In this document: positions 38,826-49,669 of the stretch, piece by piece
Numbering within the stretch: the first letter of the stretch is position 1
Layout of the letters: every line of letters starts with the position of its first letter
DNA from: Plasmodium coatneyi
Taxonomy: Eukaryota > Apicomplexa > Aconoidasida > Haemosporida > Plasmodiidae
Assembly (NCBI RefSeq): GCF_001680005.1
Contig: NC_033559.1
Location: forward strand, 186,001-250,000
Length of the DNA: 64,000 nucleotides
Direction: 5' to 3'
Notes under the pieces: model-generated
Told to the model about the DNA's origin: nothing
The model's database searches: none
The model's input: the letters and a program-made list of their open reading frames with translations, nothing else
Position numbers and translations under genes: made by a program

Positions 38826-41651
38826 CTACAAAATTTTTACACAAAAACTGTCGTAGAGGAAATTACTCAAACGAGCAATAAACAAATTTGAATAATTCTG
38901 CTCACACTTGGACAAAACATACATCTGATTGAAGTAGAAATAAATGAGCGAATTGAAATAATCCAGGAAGGACGTTATATTCGTATTGTAAAAAAACTGC
39001 TTGGTGAAAAATTTCACCGTGGATAGACACAAGTGCCACTGGTAGTACTTTACTTGATCTTCGTCTTCGCTAATACTACTCTGCAATTCGTGAAGCAGAA
39101 CATTCGGCTTACACACGTTGAACAGAAAGCGGAAGTACAGATTCGTAACCTCCTCCGTGCGTATCACCCTTCCGTTAATCTCCACGTCAACAGAAAGGGT
39201 AATAAATTTTTTGATTAACTTTTTAAATGAAAAGGAAAAGTCCTTTTTATTTTTCTGCTTAATAAAATTATAGTCCCTATTTGCAATGTCCAAATATTCC
39301 AATAAATTCTGCAACCCCGTATTTACAACATTTTTGCTGAAAAATTCCTCCAACTTGATATTATTGCTTAGCACATTTTTAAACAAAGTAATGTAGAGGA
39401 CAAATTTGAACAGAAGACGAACAATACTATAGTGGATATTTTTCAAACTTTTTTTATTTCTCAATTTTTTTATTGGTACTTTTCCCTTGTAAAATTTAAA
39501 AAAATATTTCATAAAACTGATGTCGTGCAAATAAATGCCAAACAGAATGATCATCACTTTTTTAATTTCCCTCAAAATCATGTTAAAATAATCTGTTATT
39601 ACGTGTAGCCCGCAACTTTTACCCAACATGTCTGAATAAATATACGTTTCATATTTTTTCACGTTATCTCCTGCTGTTAATTTTCTCGTCAAGGCGCTAA
39701 AGACGGAATTGCCCACGTTAATGAATACTTTATTTAAAAAGCTGACTTTTTCAAACCCCATAATATTTTTTACATTTTTAAAAAAAAGGCCAAAAATGTT
39801 GCTCATTAGTTCGTTTAACTTCTTATCGATAAAGTAATTTAGCAAAAAGACATTTCTGTGATTAATTGAAATATTGTACGTTCTTTCATTTTCGTTTACA
39901 TAAATTTCTCTCTGTTCAACTTTCCTCGTGATATTCTGAATGGCGTTTTTTTTTTCACTGCATAAATATCTGTATAATCTGTATAGGGAAAAATTCGCCT
40001 CGCCTCTCTTTCTCACCTTTTCCATGTTACACTTGGATAACTCCTTGTGCAGGTAGTATATGCTATTATAATTGATCGTTTTTTCTTTTTTCAGCACTTT
40101 GGTTATCTTACCCAGGTATACAACCATGCACGTGTTGTGCCATTTCCACAGGGACGCTGGTTTCTTCTTCCTGCCACAAGGGGTGTGTTTATTTGTGACG
40201 TTACCGCTCCCTGTCGTTTCGACACTTGCGTCTCCTTCGCTGTTTCCTTCCCCATTAACATTAATCTTGTAAATATCCTGCACCTGCCCAGTGGACCTCT
40301 TCTCCCTTTGTCCCTTTGACAGATTCAAAAATTGGTTGCACTCATCTATGTTGATGCTGAACAAATTTCCCTGCTTCCCAATGTTGAACTCGTTACCTAG
40401 CATGTCTGCCTGCTTGTTAAAAAAATAGTGAAAATTTTGCATACTGTTGTCGTGCTGTTCGTCTACTGAGCACCTAACTCTGTTGGAATACAGCTCGATA
40501 AAAAGTTCGTTCGATATGCTTCCGCTTTTTAATTTATTTTTTCCATTGGCCAATTTTTGGTAGTAACAGAACAACCCATACAAATCCACCATACGCACAT
40601 TTCGAGGCAAATAAAAAATTACATTTCTTGTTAACTTTATGGATTCCCTCAAACAGGAATATACAGATAATTTCTCCCCTGGGTAATCTAACTTAAAATA
40701 TTTTTCCTTTTTGTATGAGGGTCCTCCCCACGGGATGCTCAGAAAAACTACATCGATGGTATTCTCCCTAAATGAATTTACTATATTAAAAAAATCACAC
40801 ACAATAAAATCTACGTTGTTATTATAAAATTTACAATTATGTTGGCATTCCTTTACCCGCTTAAGTTCGATGTCTGAGGAGATGGTGAAAACGTGAGACA
40901 TATTTAGGCTATTTCCTCCCGCCCCGCAAAACGGGTCCAGGTAAATTAGCACTTTGTCTGACTCCCCCTGTGTCGTCGGTACTTCTTCCAGTTGGGCCTC
41001 TTCTGCTTCCTTCTCACCAAGCAGCGGCTCCCCGGTGTCTTCCCTCACCAACACATTTTCATTGTAACGCCTTCTCTTCCTTTCACAGAAAAGTATCCCC
41101 TTGTCCCTTCTAACCCTTGGCCTCCTCCTAAGTACCTTTTTCCCCACTGGTACTATGCTACGCCCGATATTCTTCGCAATGTGCTCTGGGGTCATGGAGT
41201 AAATCATATCCGTGTCTATGATAAAACACCTGTCCCTATTTACTGTTGCCATTATTTTATTATTTCTCACTAAATTTTTTTTCCTCGCATAGTAATTTAT
41301 CGAAAAGTAATTAATCACCTCATTTTCGTGCAAATTAAATTTTTCCACATTTTGAAATAATACGGGCATCCTAAATTTATACGTGTGTTTTAATAATTCC
41401 CAGCTTCTGAGAGAACTTAGCTCTCTGGCTGAGCTATCTGTTTTTTTGTAATTTTTTTTTGGCTCCGTTTTGTCATATAAATGAATTTTCCTCACAACCT
41501 GTAGGAAGTTGTTTCGTATTTCATTGTTTATGAGTTCTTCTTCCTCCAACTCCAACACTGTGTAGTAACTCGGGTGAACCAGGAAGCATAGGTTCAAGGT
41601 TTTATCGCTGTCTCGGGGGTCGTTGAAATTTTTGTACCTTCTTCGAATCAT
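38826..41651 (-). CDS. TGS1: Trimethylguanosine synthase (cap hypermethylase) homologue
   Basis: Intronless gene of 941 residues. TGS1 converts the m7G cap of snRNAs and snoRNAs to 2,2,7-trimethylguanosine using S-adenosylmethionine. The pre-catalytic element is at about residues 135-165 (DRDRCFIID..MTPEHIAKN). The SAM-binding loop is YLDPFCGAGGNS at about 235-247 (family: DAFCGxGGN), the acidic end of strand 2 is SDIEL, CDFFNI follows, and the catalytic loop FLSIPWGGPSY at about 300-310 matches the family SPPWGGP with the first Pro replaced by Ile; the stacking Trp is kept. ITRNVIFYLPRN-like sequence follows (LTRNVIFYLPRN). Family catalytic domains end near residue 460 here; the remaining 470 or so residues are Lys/Asn/Phe-rich with predicted helical segments and no recognised domain. 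The start is the first ATG; an N-terminal region of about 130 residues is unassigned. Confidence 0.9.
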   Translation of the reverse strand: MIRRRYKNFNDPRDSDKTLNLCFLVHPSYYTVLELEEEELINNEIRNNFLQVVRKIHLYDKTEPKKNYKKTDSSARELSSLRSWELLKHTYKFRMPVLFQNVEKFNLHENEVINYFSINYYARKKNLVRNNKIMATVNRDRCFIIDTDMIYSMTPEHIAKNIGRSIVPVGKKVLRRRPRVRRDKGILFCERKRRRYNENVLVREDTGEPLLGEKEAEEAQLEEVPTTQGESDKVLIYLDPFCGAGGNSLNMSHVFTISSDIELKRVKECQHNCKFYNNNVDFIVCDFFNIVNSFRENTIDVVFLSIPWGGPSYKKEKYFKLDYPGEKLSVYSCLRESIKLTRNVIFYLPRNVRMVDLYGLFCYYQKLANGKNKLKSGSISNELFIELYSNRVRCSVDEQHDNSMQNFHYFFNKQADMLGNEFNIGKQGNLFSINIDECNQFLNLSKGQREKRSTGQVQDIYKINVNGEGNSEGDASVETTGSGNVTNKHTPCGRKKKPASLWKWHNTCMVVYLGKITKVLKKEKTINYNSIYYLHKELSKCNMEKVRKRGEANFSLYRLYRYLCSEKKNAIQNITRKVEQREIYVNENERTYNISINHRNVFLLNYFIDKKLNELMSNIFGLFFKNVKNIMGFEKVSFLNKVFINVGNSVFSALTRKLTAGDNVKKYETYIYSDMLGKSCGLHVITDYFNMILREIKKVMIILFGIYLHDISFMKYFFKFYKGKVPIKKLRNKKSLKNIHYSIVRLLFKFVLYITLFKNVLSNNIKLEEFFSKNVVNTGLQNLLEYLDIANRDYNFIKQKNKKDFSFSFKKLIKKFITLSVDVEINGRVIRTEEVTNLYFRFLFNVCKPNVLLHELQSSISEDEDQVKYYQWHLCLSTVKFFTKQFFYNTNITSFLDYFNSLIYFYFNQMYVLSKCEQNYSNLFIARLSNFLYDSFCVKIL

Positions 41652-42811
41652 CTTGTTATCGCCTCACGGGGTTACGTTGTGTTGGTCGGTAAGCTGACGT
41701 GTCCACTTGGGTAAGCTAACCGATAAGCTGATCAGCTGATCATCCCAGCGCGGCTCCCCAACAGATTGACACGCAAGCGACTTTTTTTCTCTTTTCTTCC
41801 TGCTCGCCCATTTGCCCACTCTATGCTAACTCTGCCCTTTTCCTTTTTTCATTACAAGCGAACGGGGAAAACTGCAAAAACTTGGCAACCCTTGGGTATG
41901 AAAAATAAATTTATTTTACAAAAAAAAAAGTAAGGGATCCCAAACTGGGTATACATTAATCACATATAGAGGCATGTTCAAACCCACAACGATGTTTACA
42001 AAAAAAAAAACGATTATTATTATGTTCTCATTTTTTTCTTACATTTTTAATAACAAGTAAAAAATTTTCCTTTCTTACAACTAATTTACTTTTTCTCTTT
42101 TTTTTTTTCGGGGTTGGGGGCATATACGAAAAAGAACAATCGTCCCCAATTTTGTTTAAATGAGAGCACACGATGTTATATTTCTGTGGAAAAAAGTTTC
42201 AAAAAAAAAAAAAAAAAAGAACGGCGCACATTTACCATTTACGTGTTTTTTTTCTTTTTCTTTTTTTGTTCTTACCACTACGGTTATGTAACGTCATGCG
42301 CTGGACGAGGGTCACGTGCGTAGTTGCATATGCTCACGTGTTAAGCCGTTTTTTGGAAAGAACGAAAATGCATAAACGTATGTATACATGCAAACATATA
42401 TGTAAGCATATATATATATGTCATATATACACGCCGCAAAACCACACGGTTGCAGTTGAAGGTACACATTTTTGCACGATTAGTTCTGCCATGCAGAAGC
42501 AAAGGTGTGTCTGATGGTAAAGCAAATAGAGGCTTTTCACCCGCCGTGATACGCATTCCACATTTTAAAAAAGGATACTTAAACGAATGGCTGCACATGT
42601 TCACGCAAAATTTGGCAAAGCGTCAACACGTCAACGTGTCTACGCGACAAAAAAAAAAAAAAAAAAAATAATAAATAAAATAATTACATATATAATTCGA
42701 TATATAATTATGTAAACAAATCAACAGTTACACGCACGACTAATTCAATCCCGTTGGGTCGAAAATACGATCAACAGGGCACGTAATCATCTAAGCACAT
42801 TCCAAAGCTTC
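41652..42811. other. Intergenic between TGS1 and NEMF genes
   Basis: About 1.16 kb between two minus-strand genes, holding the TGS1 promoter and the NEMF 3' end. It includes poly(A) and poly(T) runs and a TA-rich microsatellite (around 42397-42430). Open frames at 42114-42671 give Lys/Phe homopolymer-rich translations and were not called. Confidence 0.6.
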
Positions 42812-45800
42812 TCATTTCGCCTTTTTCCCCTTTCCCTTTTGCACAAAATTATGCTTCGTAGCCGGTTTTAACTCCTTCAAATCTGGGGTCGAATTTGTTA
42901 TAATGCAGTTTCCCAGTTCGTCCACCTGCACGTAAAAAAAAAAAAAAAAAAAAAAAAAATGAGAGATGCCCATGTGAGCATCCATTTAAGTCCATTTCGC
43001 TCAGATCCATACGCTTACAGCAAAGTTTGCTTAATCAATAGGAGGCACTCATTTGTTACACATCCAAATGTACCATATGGCCCATTTGGAAAATATTACG
43101 AATAAAAATGTGGCAACAGAAGCGGGGCAATTGCTCATAAAAAAGAGACAACTGCGCAGGGTTTATTTGCCCCCCTCTGTTAATGCAACACGTTAAATAA
43201 GATCCCCTCTCATCGTAGTAAAGTAAAAAGCTGGGTGGATAAAATTTATTGTTGCCATACCGATATATTTTTGATGAGCTCCTTTTCCTTTTCTTCGGTT
43301 GACATTTTCAGGAAGTATGAAATGCACGATTCGGCAACCTTCCCCTTTTTGGCATTTCCGGGGACCAGTTTCACCTTATACTTTTGATTCTACAAAAGGT
43401 ACGAGGGAGGAACAACAAAAAAAAAAATGATAACCATGTGGTTACGCCGCATAGTTTGACACCCACATTCACTTTCTGCCAAACGGCTGGTGGATTATTA
43501 CCTGAATGGCTGAATAAGGCGCACACATCGGAATTGCAAATACCAAGTTATCTCCTTCCTTTGGGGTGCACACCAATTTCTTTAATTCGCTCATTTTGTC
43601 CTACGAAGGAGGGGAGGAAGTTGGTTTTCGTTTGAAGTCTTGTTCACGCTACAAACGTGCGTCCATCGGGGTTCCCCCTATTTCCCCCTCAAAGGGATTC
43701 GCTAAATGTGTGCACACACGCACATATATATATGTATACATATTTATGTATTTTTTTTTGTACCTTCATTTCTTCCTCATTTATTTCCTCAAAATTGATG
43801 GTGACTTCTTTGGGGCTCTTATATTTGTTTTCCTGTTCCACGGCCTTACTCTCCAGCTTCTCTACTTTTGCCTTCTCCATCTCGTGCTTCATCTGCAAAA
43901 GGGGGTTTCCAAAAATTTGCATCAACAGTCGCGGGGAAAAGCAAATGATAAACGGAACGACGTGGTAACATCATAATGCAAAAGAGGAATACACACTTTA
44001 CACACACTCAGTTGCATGCGTATGTTCGTCCCCCTTTTTCGCTAACCTTTCTTGCCCCAATTATCTTCATGTGTAGCTGCCTTTCCTCCTCGTCGTCATC
44101 CTGTTCGCGGTACTTTTTCTTCATCCGTTTCTTTTTCGTTCTTGCTCCTCTTAACAGGTGCACACAACTCTGAAATAAAAAAAAAAAAAAAAAAAAAAAA
44201 TTGGATATATATTTGCTTCGTTGAACGTTCGCACGTTCCCCCTTTGTTGCCATTTTGCCGCTTCATTACCTTATCCTTTTTTTGGTCCTTCACAGTTCCG
44301 TTGTTAACAGAAATATTTTGTTCTTTCATGTCATTCTTTTTGGCCTTATTTTCACTCTGCTTATTTGAATTATTTCCACATTTTCCCCCCCCATTCTTTG
44401 CTTCCTCTTCATAACTTCCCTTTTCATTATTTCCTTTTTCCCCACGTTTATTTCCACTGGATGGTACGTTTTCATCGTGGCTATCATCACTGTCACTGTT
44501 TTCTCCATCCCCATCCGTTTGGTCATCGCTGTCCGATTCGTTGCTCTCATCCGATTGATTGCTCTCATCCGATTGATTGCTCTCTTCCGATTCTTCGCTT
44601 TCCTCATAACATCCTCCTTCATCATCATCCTCATCATCGTCACCATTTTCGTCGTCGAAAATTTTCTTCCCTTCTGGTGCCACCCCTGCGTCACTACTTC
44701 CGTCTTGGGCATCCTCATCGTCCTCCCCTTCCACATCCTCCAGCAGCTTGCTCAAATCCATTTTGACAAAACCAGTTGCTTTACGAGTTCTTGCCGGTCT
44801 GGAAAAGCTCACCGGTTCTTCTTCCTTCACGGAAACAGATTTTCCACCCTCCGGAGTGAAGGTAACTTTTTTTTCCTTTTTATCATTTCTTGGGGTCGTG
44901 TCAGTGGCAGCCACAAATTGTGTTTCCATTTTTTCTGTGTCCTCCTTCCCTTCATCAGATTTTTCTTCTAGATCTATCTCCTCCAACAATTTGCTAACAT
45001 CCATTTTGACGAATCCTGTTGGCTTGCGCGACCTAACCGGCCTGGGCGCACTCGCCGATTCATTTTTCTCCCCTTGCACATACACATCCTCGTAATTGAA
45101 GGACACGTTTTTTTTCTTCAAATCGGTTCTAAATGCACCCTCGGAGATAGTTACCTTTGGCGTCTCCTTCTTATGTTCCTCCTCTGCATTGAAACCATTC
45201 AGATGATCCACATGGCTCACTCCTTCCGTATCGCCAGAAACCCCCCCTGAGTCAGCTACATCAGCTGGATCAGTTGCAGCAGAAGCACATGCCTCGTCGG
45301 ACTTTTCTTCATTCTCTATCTCCTCCAATAACTTGCTCATATCCATCTTAACATAACCTGTGGGTTTTCGTGTCCTCACTGGCCTGGGCACTTTGAGCGA
45401 CTCTTGCCTTTCGACGTAGATGTGTTCATCCTCAGAACTGAAAGATACACTTTTTTTTCTTGTGTTAGATCTACGCGGACTTTCGCAGAACGTCACATTT
45501 TTCTGTTCCCGTGTTAAACCCTCCTCTCCGTCCTCCTTAAATGCGATATTTGAACAACCTACAGGGGTTACCTCCGTTACGGCGTTCCCTTCACTCACTT
45601 CACTTGCCTCCCCCGTATCCTCAAAACTGTGCTCACTCTCTATCTGCTGCAACAATTTGGTAACATCCATTTTGACGAATCCTGTTGGTTTGCGTGACCT
45701 CACTGGTCTAGGCGCATTCAACGGGGATTGTTTTTCTTCACCAACGGAGTCATCCTCGGACGTAAAGGTGACACTCTTCTTCTCACCCTTTCTCTCCCCC

Positions 45801-48800
45801 GCTTTGAAAAGTGCAACTTTGGCGGGTGTGCCTGTCCCCTCGGTTGCGTCTACCCCCCCTTCTTCCTCCTCGTCTATCTCCTGAAGCAGCTTACTCACGT
45901 CCATCTTTACAAACCCCGTACCCTTGCGCGATCGTGTGGGTCTCACCAATTTGGGACCGTCACCATCATCCCCTACAAAGGAAACTTTCTTTGTTTTCTC
46001 CCCCTCTTCGTAACACTCTCTCTTCTCCTCATGGCTACTTACCGACGATGGGGTGACCATTCCCACCTTTACCTTCTTACCCGACTCGGAACCATTTGAG
46101 TCCTCATCTTTGAAGGTCACAGGGGGCGCCCCGTACACCATGCAATCGACAAAAATAAATGGGATCCTTCTTTCCCCTTCAAACAAATAATCCTTCACAC
46201 GGTTGCTGCTAAGCTGCTCGGGGGACCCTCCATTCATAAACCCTGAAGAAAAAAACTTCTTCAATTCCATCCCATTACTGACCATCCTCGTACAACCCCC
46301 CAACCCTTTAAACGGTTTATCATGCCTACGCGTGCACACCATATCTGGGATGCCTTTCAAATATAAACTGAGCCACGTGTAACTGCCCTTCTGCGCAAAC
46401 CCTTTATGTGTGACAAAAAAAGTTACAACACCTTTTAACCTTCTGAAAAATGGGCGAAAAATACCCCCCCCCAACGATGTGTGCTCCTTCGAAACGTGGT
46501 AATAATTATCCAGAAAGAAATACATACAAAAGTTGAAAATTATGACCAGCAACCTTTTGTAAGTCCTCTTCAAAGCGGTGCACATGCCGCACTCTGATAA
46601 GTGCCCATTTCTGCTACGCATGAGGGATTTGAAGACTCCTCTATATTTATGTTCATCGGACCACAAATTGGAAACCACCCACCTTAACAACCCTTTCACA
46701 TAAACATAATCGTAACTGTATGCGATTCCTAATTTTTCCAAAATGGGAAAGACCCGATCGAACTTTTTCTCAAAATTATGTTTCAACAGATTTTTTCTAT
46801 TTCTACCCGGACCGAAGAAGCCAACAAAACGGTTGTATAAATGTCTCTTCTTCCTTTCACACCTTTTTAAATGCCCCCTACATGGCACATTTGGCGCAAC
46901 GCAACTATTCACACAGTTCACATTCTTTGTACCTTCTGGGGAATCTTGCAATTCGAAGAACCTGTTCGATGCTGAAGAGGAGCTACCCTCACCGGACCTA
47001 CTACCACTGTTGTGCGGCTGCCTACCCTTACTAAGAAATGTCCCATGGATGAAGCTTCCTTCCATTGGACCGGTGTAAGGATTACCAGATTGGATGCAAC
47101 CCCCTCCGGTGCAGTTATCCATAGGAACATGCTTCATAACGCCATTCCCTACAACTTCGTGATCACCATCCCTGTTCGCCTTCTCCCCATCATTTTCAAA
47201 GCTCCTTTGCGTGTCGTCCAAATTGTTCTCCTCATTATTTTCCAGCAGCGCATTGTCCACCTGAAAAATTATACACAGTCCCATTTCCAGCTTCACATGC
47301 GGCAAGTAGTTCTTCTTCCCCCTTATTACAAACGACCCCGTTTTTAAGTATTCCCCCGTCGGAGCCGATTTACTAACTTGATGATAGTGCACCCACCAAG
47401 CAGAAGTAATAATTTTATTATTCCAAGCAGAACTTCTACAAATGGCTAGCTGGCCAGCCTCCGACAGAGTCTTCTCCGGAATGGGAATGTCCTTATGCGG
47501 ATTTTTGATAATACAAGTAGAAGCGCCATGAATATCTGCATGCACATAAACATCATTCTTTTGGAAATACCTCCTAAATAATATTTCATTCTGTAGAGCG
47601 TCCCTCCCCGCAATGACTAAATAATTTTCCGACGAGATAAACCAGTGGAACTTTTCAAACCAGTAGACTTTTCTTAACTTTTGAATTTGACCAACTGTCT
47701 TGTTATGTTTTCCCTTTTGTTTATTTTCTTTTTCTTTTTTTTTTTTCTCCACTTTTTTTACGGCAAAGTTGGTGGATATTTTCGTTTTCCTAATCTTCTC
47801 TTCTGCCTTCTTTCGCAGCTTCTGATAATCTTCTACATTTCCATAAACAGAGTTGTTTAAATTTATCGTAACAGGGAACCTGCTGCTTGTTGCAGCCTCC
47901 CTGTTGGACGCTTTTCCCTCTAACTGTTCTTCATTTTCCCCACTGGAGGAGGGGTCATCGCTTCGTTGTTCATCCCCCTCCCCATCATCTAATAGCAACT
48001 CCATTTCGCAGTTGTTAAAATTGACTGAGCTAATCCGCAGTGCTATGGGATGATTCTGCTTCTTAAAAAGTTTAATATGATCCCAAATTTTTTCCCAATT
48101 GGCATTCGTCGCCACGGCGGCACGCATTAACTGTATGGCTTGCTCTACCAATTCGTCGTTCATTTGAATGAGAGAAATTTTTTTCTTCAACGAACTGACC
48201 TCCTTCTCTAACTGTTCGATTCTCCTCTCATGGTCTAACTTAATTTTATCCATTTTGGTAAGAGATTTTTTAACCTTAATCACTTCCTGCTGTTTGTCAT
48301 ACTTGGACAATTCCATTTTACTAAAATAGGTGTCTACGCATTTGTTAAAATCATCAAAATGGACGACCTCCAGTTTATTTTCCTCCACTTTATTTTTATG
48401 ATTGTTCAGAATAATTGGGGAAAACTCCGTAAATGTGACCTCTTCACCATTTTTGTCTTCCCCACCATCGGTTTTATTCTTCTCCGCTTTTGTCCCCTGT
48501 TCACATTTTGCACCACCCTTTAAGGCAAATCCGTAGCCCTTTACACAACTCCCTTCGCTGCTAAAACTGTTCAGCACGGATAGCGCCTCATTTATCGCTT
48601 TGAGCAAAATCTGGCTTAAGTCACTCAAGCTGTATTTCTCCAACGAATCGGAAGGATTCACATCACATGCAATTAACGAATGGACAATTAGATCACTATG
48701 GGCAAACACAATAAGCTTGCTAGCTAAATCAGTCAACGTTTTAAGCTTCTTCATCTTTTTACTTTTCTCATTATCGCTACAAATGGGGGTGCTCATTTTT

Positions 48801-49669
48801 TTATTCGACTTGTTATTCAAACTTGCCGACTTTTTATCGTCCACATGTTTGGCGCTTTTCAATTTGGCGTTGTTTTTGCCCTTATTTTTTGCTTCTTCCT
48901 CAATGCCGTTCTTTACACTTCCCTTTTTGCTGACTGTGGCATTTTCGTTTACACCCTTGCCGCGTTCACCCAAAATCGATTTACTTTGTGTCAACGCAAA
49001 GTTCTTGTCCTCCACGTGGCCATTTTGAAACTCATGCGAAATTGAGGCAATACCCCCCTCATCAACTATTACACCCTTACATACGGAAGAAGCACCCTCC
49101 AAAGTGACATTGTTATAAAGGAGCATTATTTCGTTGATACTTTTCTTTACATTTTCCATGTCGACTATTTCCAAATTTTTGTGCAGCAAGATGGATGTGT
49201 GTTCCTCCACATTGTACACATCATTAACGTTATATTTCTTTCCTATCGCATCATTGCTCTTTAAAATGGACAATATTTTATGGTTACTATCCGTGAGGAT
49301 AATATTTCCTGCAATGTATAACTCCACAATCAAATGGCATGCCTTATCGTCGAAGCCAAATTGAATGTCAACCACTCTGTCTCCTCCCAATTGACTTATG
49401 TTGGTAATTTTTCTACCCCTCAGATGCTTCCTTAATTTCATAGTAAATGCCGATGGCATCACATCCTTTTCTCTTTTCCATTCTGTTATATGGATTCTCT
49501 TCTCCGCTTCCACCAGGAAAAAATACTTCTGCTCCTTTTTCGAGCATTTTAAAACGTAAATTTTGTTCGAAATATTATAAATGTTCGTTACCACACATCC
49601 GACAATGATATTCTTACACAGGGTGATTATCGCCCGTATATCCAAGGCCGTCAACCTCTGTTTCGCCAT
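42812..49669 (-). CDS. NEMF: NEMF / Rqc2 / Tae2 homologue, ribosome quality control
   Basis: Six exons, 49669-44270, 44169-44047, 43892-43764, 43600-43502, 43389-43261 and 42925-42812, join in phase 0 to give 1,997 residues, nearly twice the usual length. NEMF/Rqc2 binds 60S subunits carrying stalled nascent chains and directs their modification and degradation. The NFACT-N domain starts MAKQRLTALDIRAI; the Asp of ALD and the Asp-Arg of GGDRVVDIQF match yeast Rqc2 residues needed for CAT-tailing. A coiled coil lies near 460-530. NFACT-R spans about 665-803 (FHWFISSENYLVIAGRDA, DVYVHADIHGAST). NFACT-C is recognisable only after splicing: LLRGARTKKKRMKKKYREQD, then VFAIPMCAPYSAIQNQKYKVKLVPGNAKKGK. 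Between NFACT-R and NFACT-C lie a 400-residue globular-looking insert, an array of repeated motifs (about 1224-1650) and a Ser/Glu/Asp tract. Confidence 0.93.
42934..42959. repeat. Poly(A) run next to the last NEMF acceptor
   Basis: A run of 26 A on the plus strand. On the gene's strand it is a poly(T) tract upstream of the ACGTGCAG acceptor of the last NEMF exon, so its length could affect splicing. Confidence 0.9.
44177..44200. repeat. Poly(A) run inside a NEMF intron
   Basis: A run of 24 A on the plus strand, which is a poly(T) in the sense of the minus-strand gene and forms the polypyrimidine tract just before the TTTCAG acceptor at 44170. Expected to vary in length between isolates. Confidence 0.9.
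44490..44640 (-). repeat. Ser/Glu/Asp/Asn repeat tract in the NEMF homologue
   Basis: Encodes about 50 residues of SEESNQSDE-type repeats, for example the near-perfect duplication of SNQSDE (twice) and SNESDS. At the DNA level the unit is about 18 bases (gattgattgctctcatcc on the plus strand). Likely a replication-slippage expansion within the coding sequence. Confidence 0.8.
44720..45998 (-). repeat. Five-copy two-part motif array in the NEMF homologue
   Basis: In coding order, five units each carry a short KKVxF or KxVxF element, an acidic spacer, and a block of the form RPxRSRKxTGFVKMDVSKLL followed by an acidic helix. Units lie at about 45998-45855, 45783-45625, 45460-45300, 45120-44955 and 44880-44720. 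A sixth RVxF-like element (KNVTF) is at about 45510-45478. Unit spacing is about 240-340 bases. Protein copies are strongly conserved while spacers vary. Confidence 0.9.

Noticed and set aside
42114..42671. Plus-strand frames with Lys and Phe runs
   Set aside because: Translations are dominated by poly(A) and poly(T) and have no features; the region is the 3' flank of the NEMF gene.
44365..45884. Plus-strand open frames of 115-164 codons
   Set aside because: They are antisense to the acidic repeats of the NEMF gene, which is supported by domains on the other strand.
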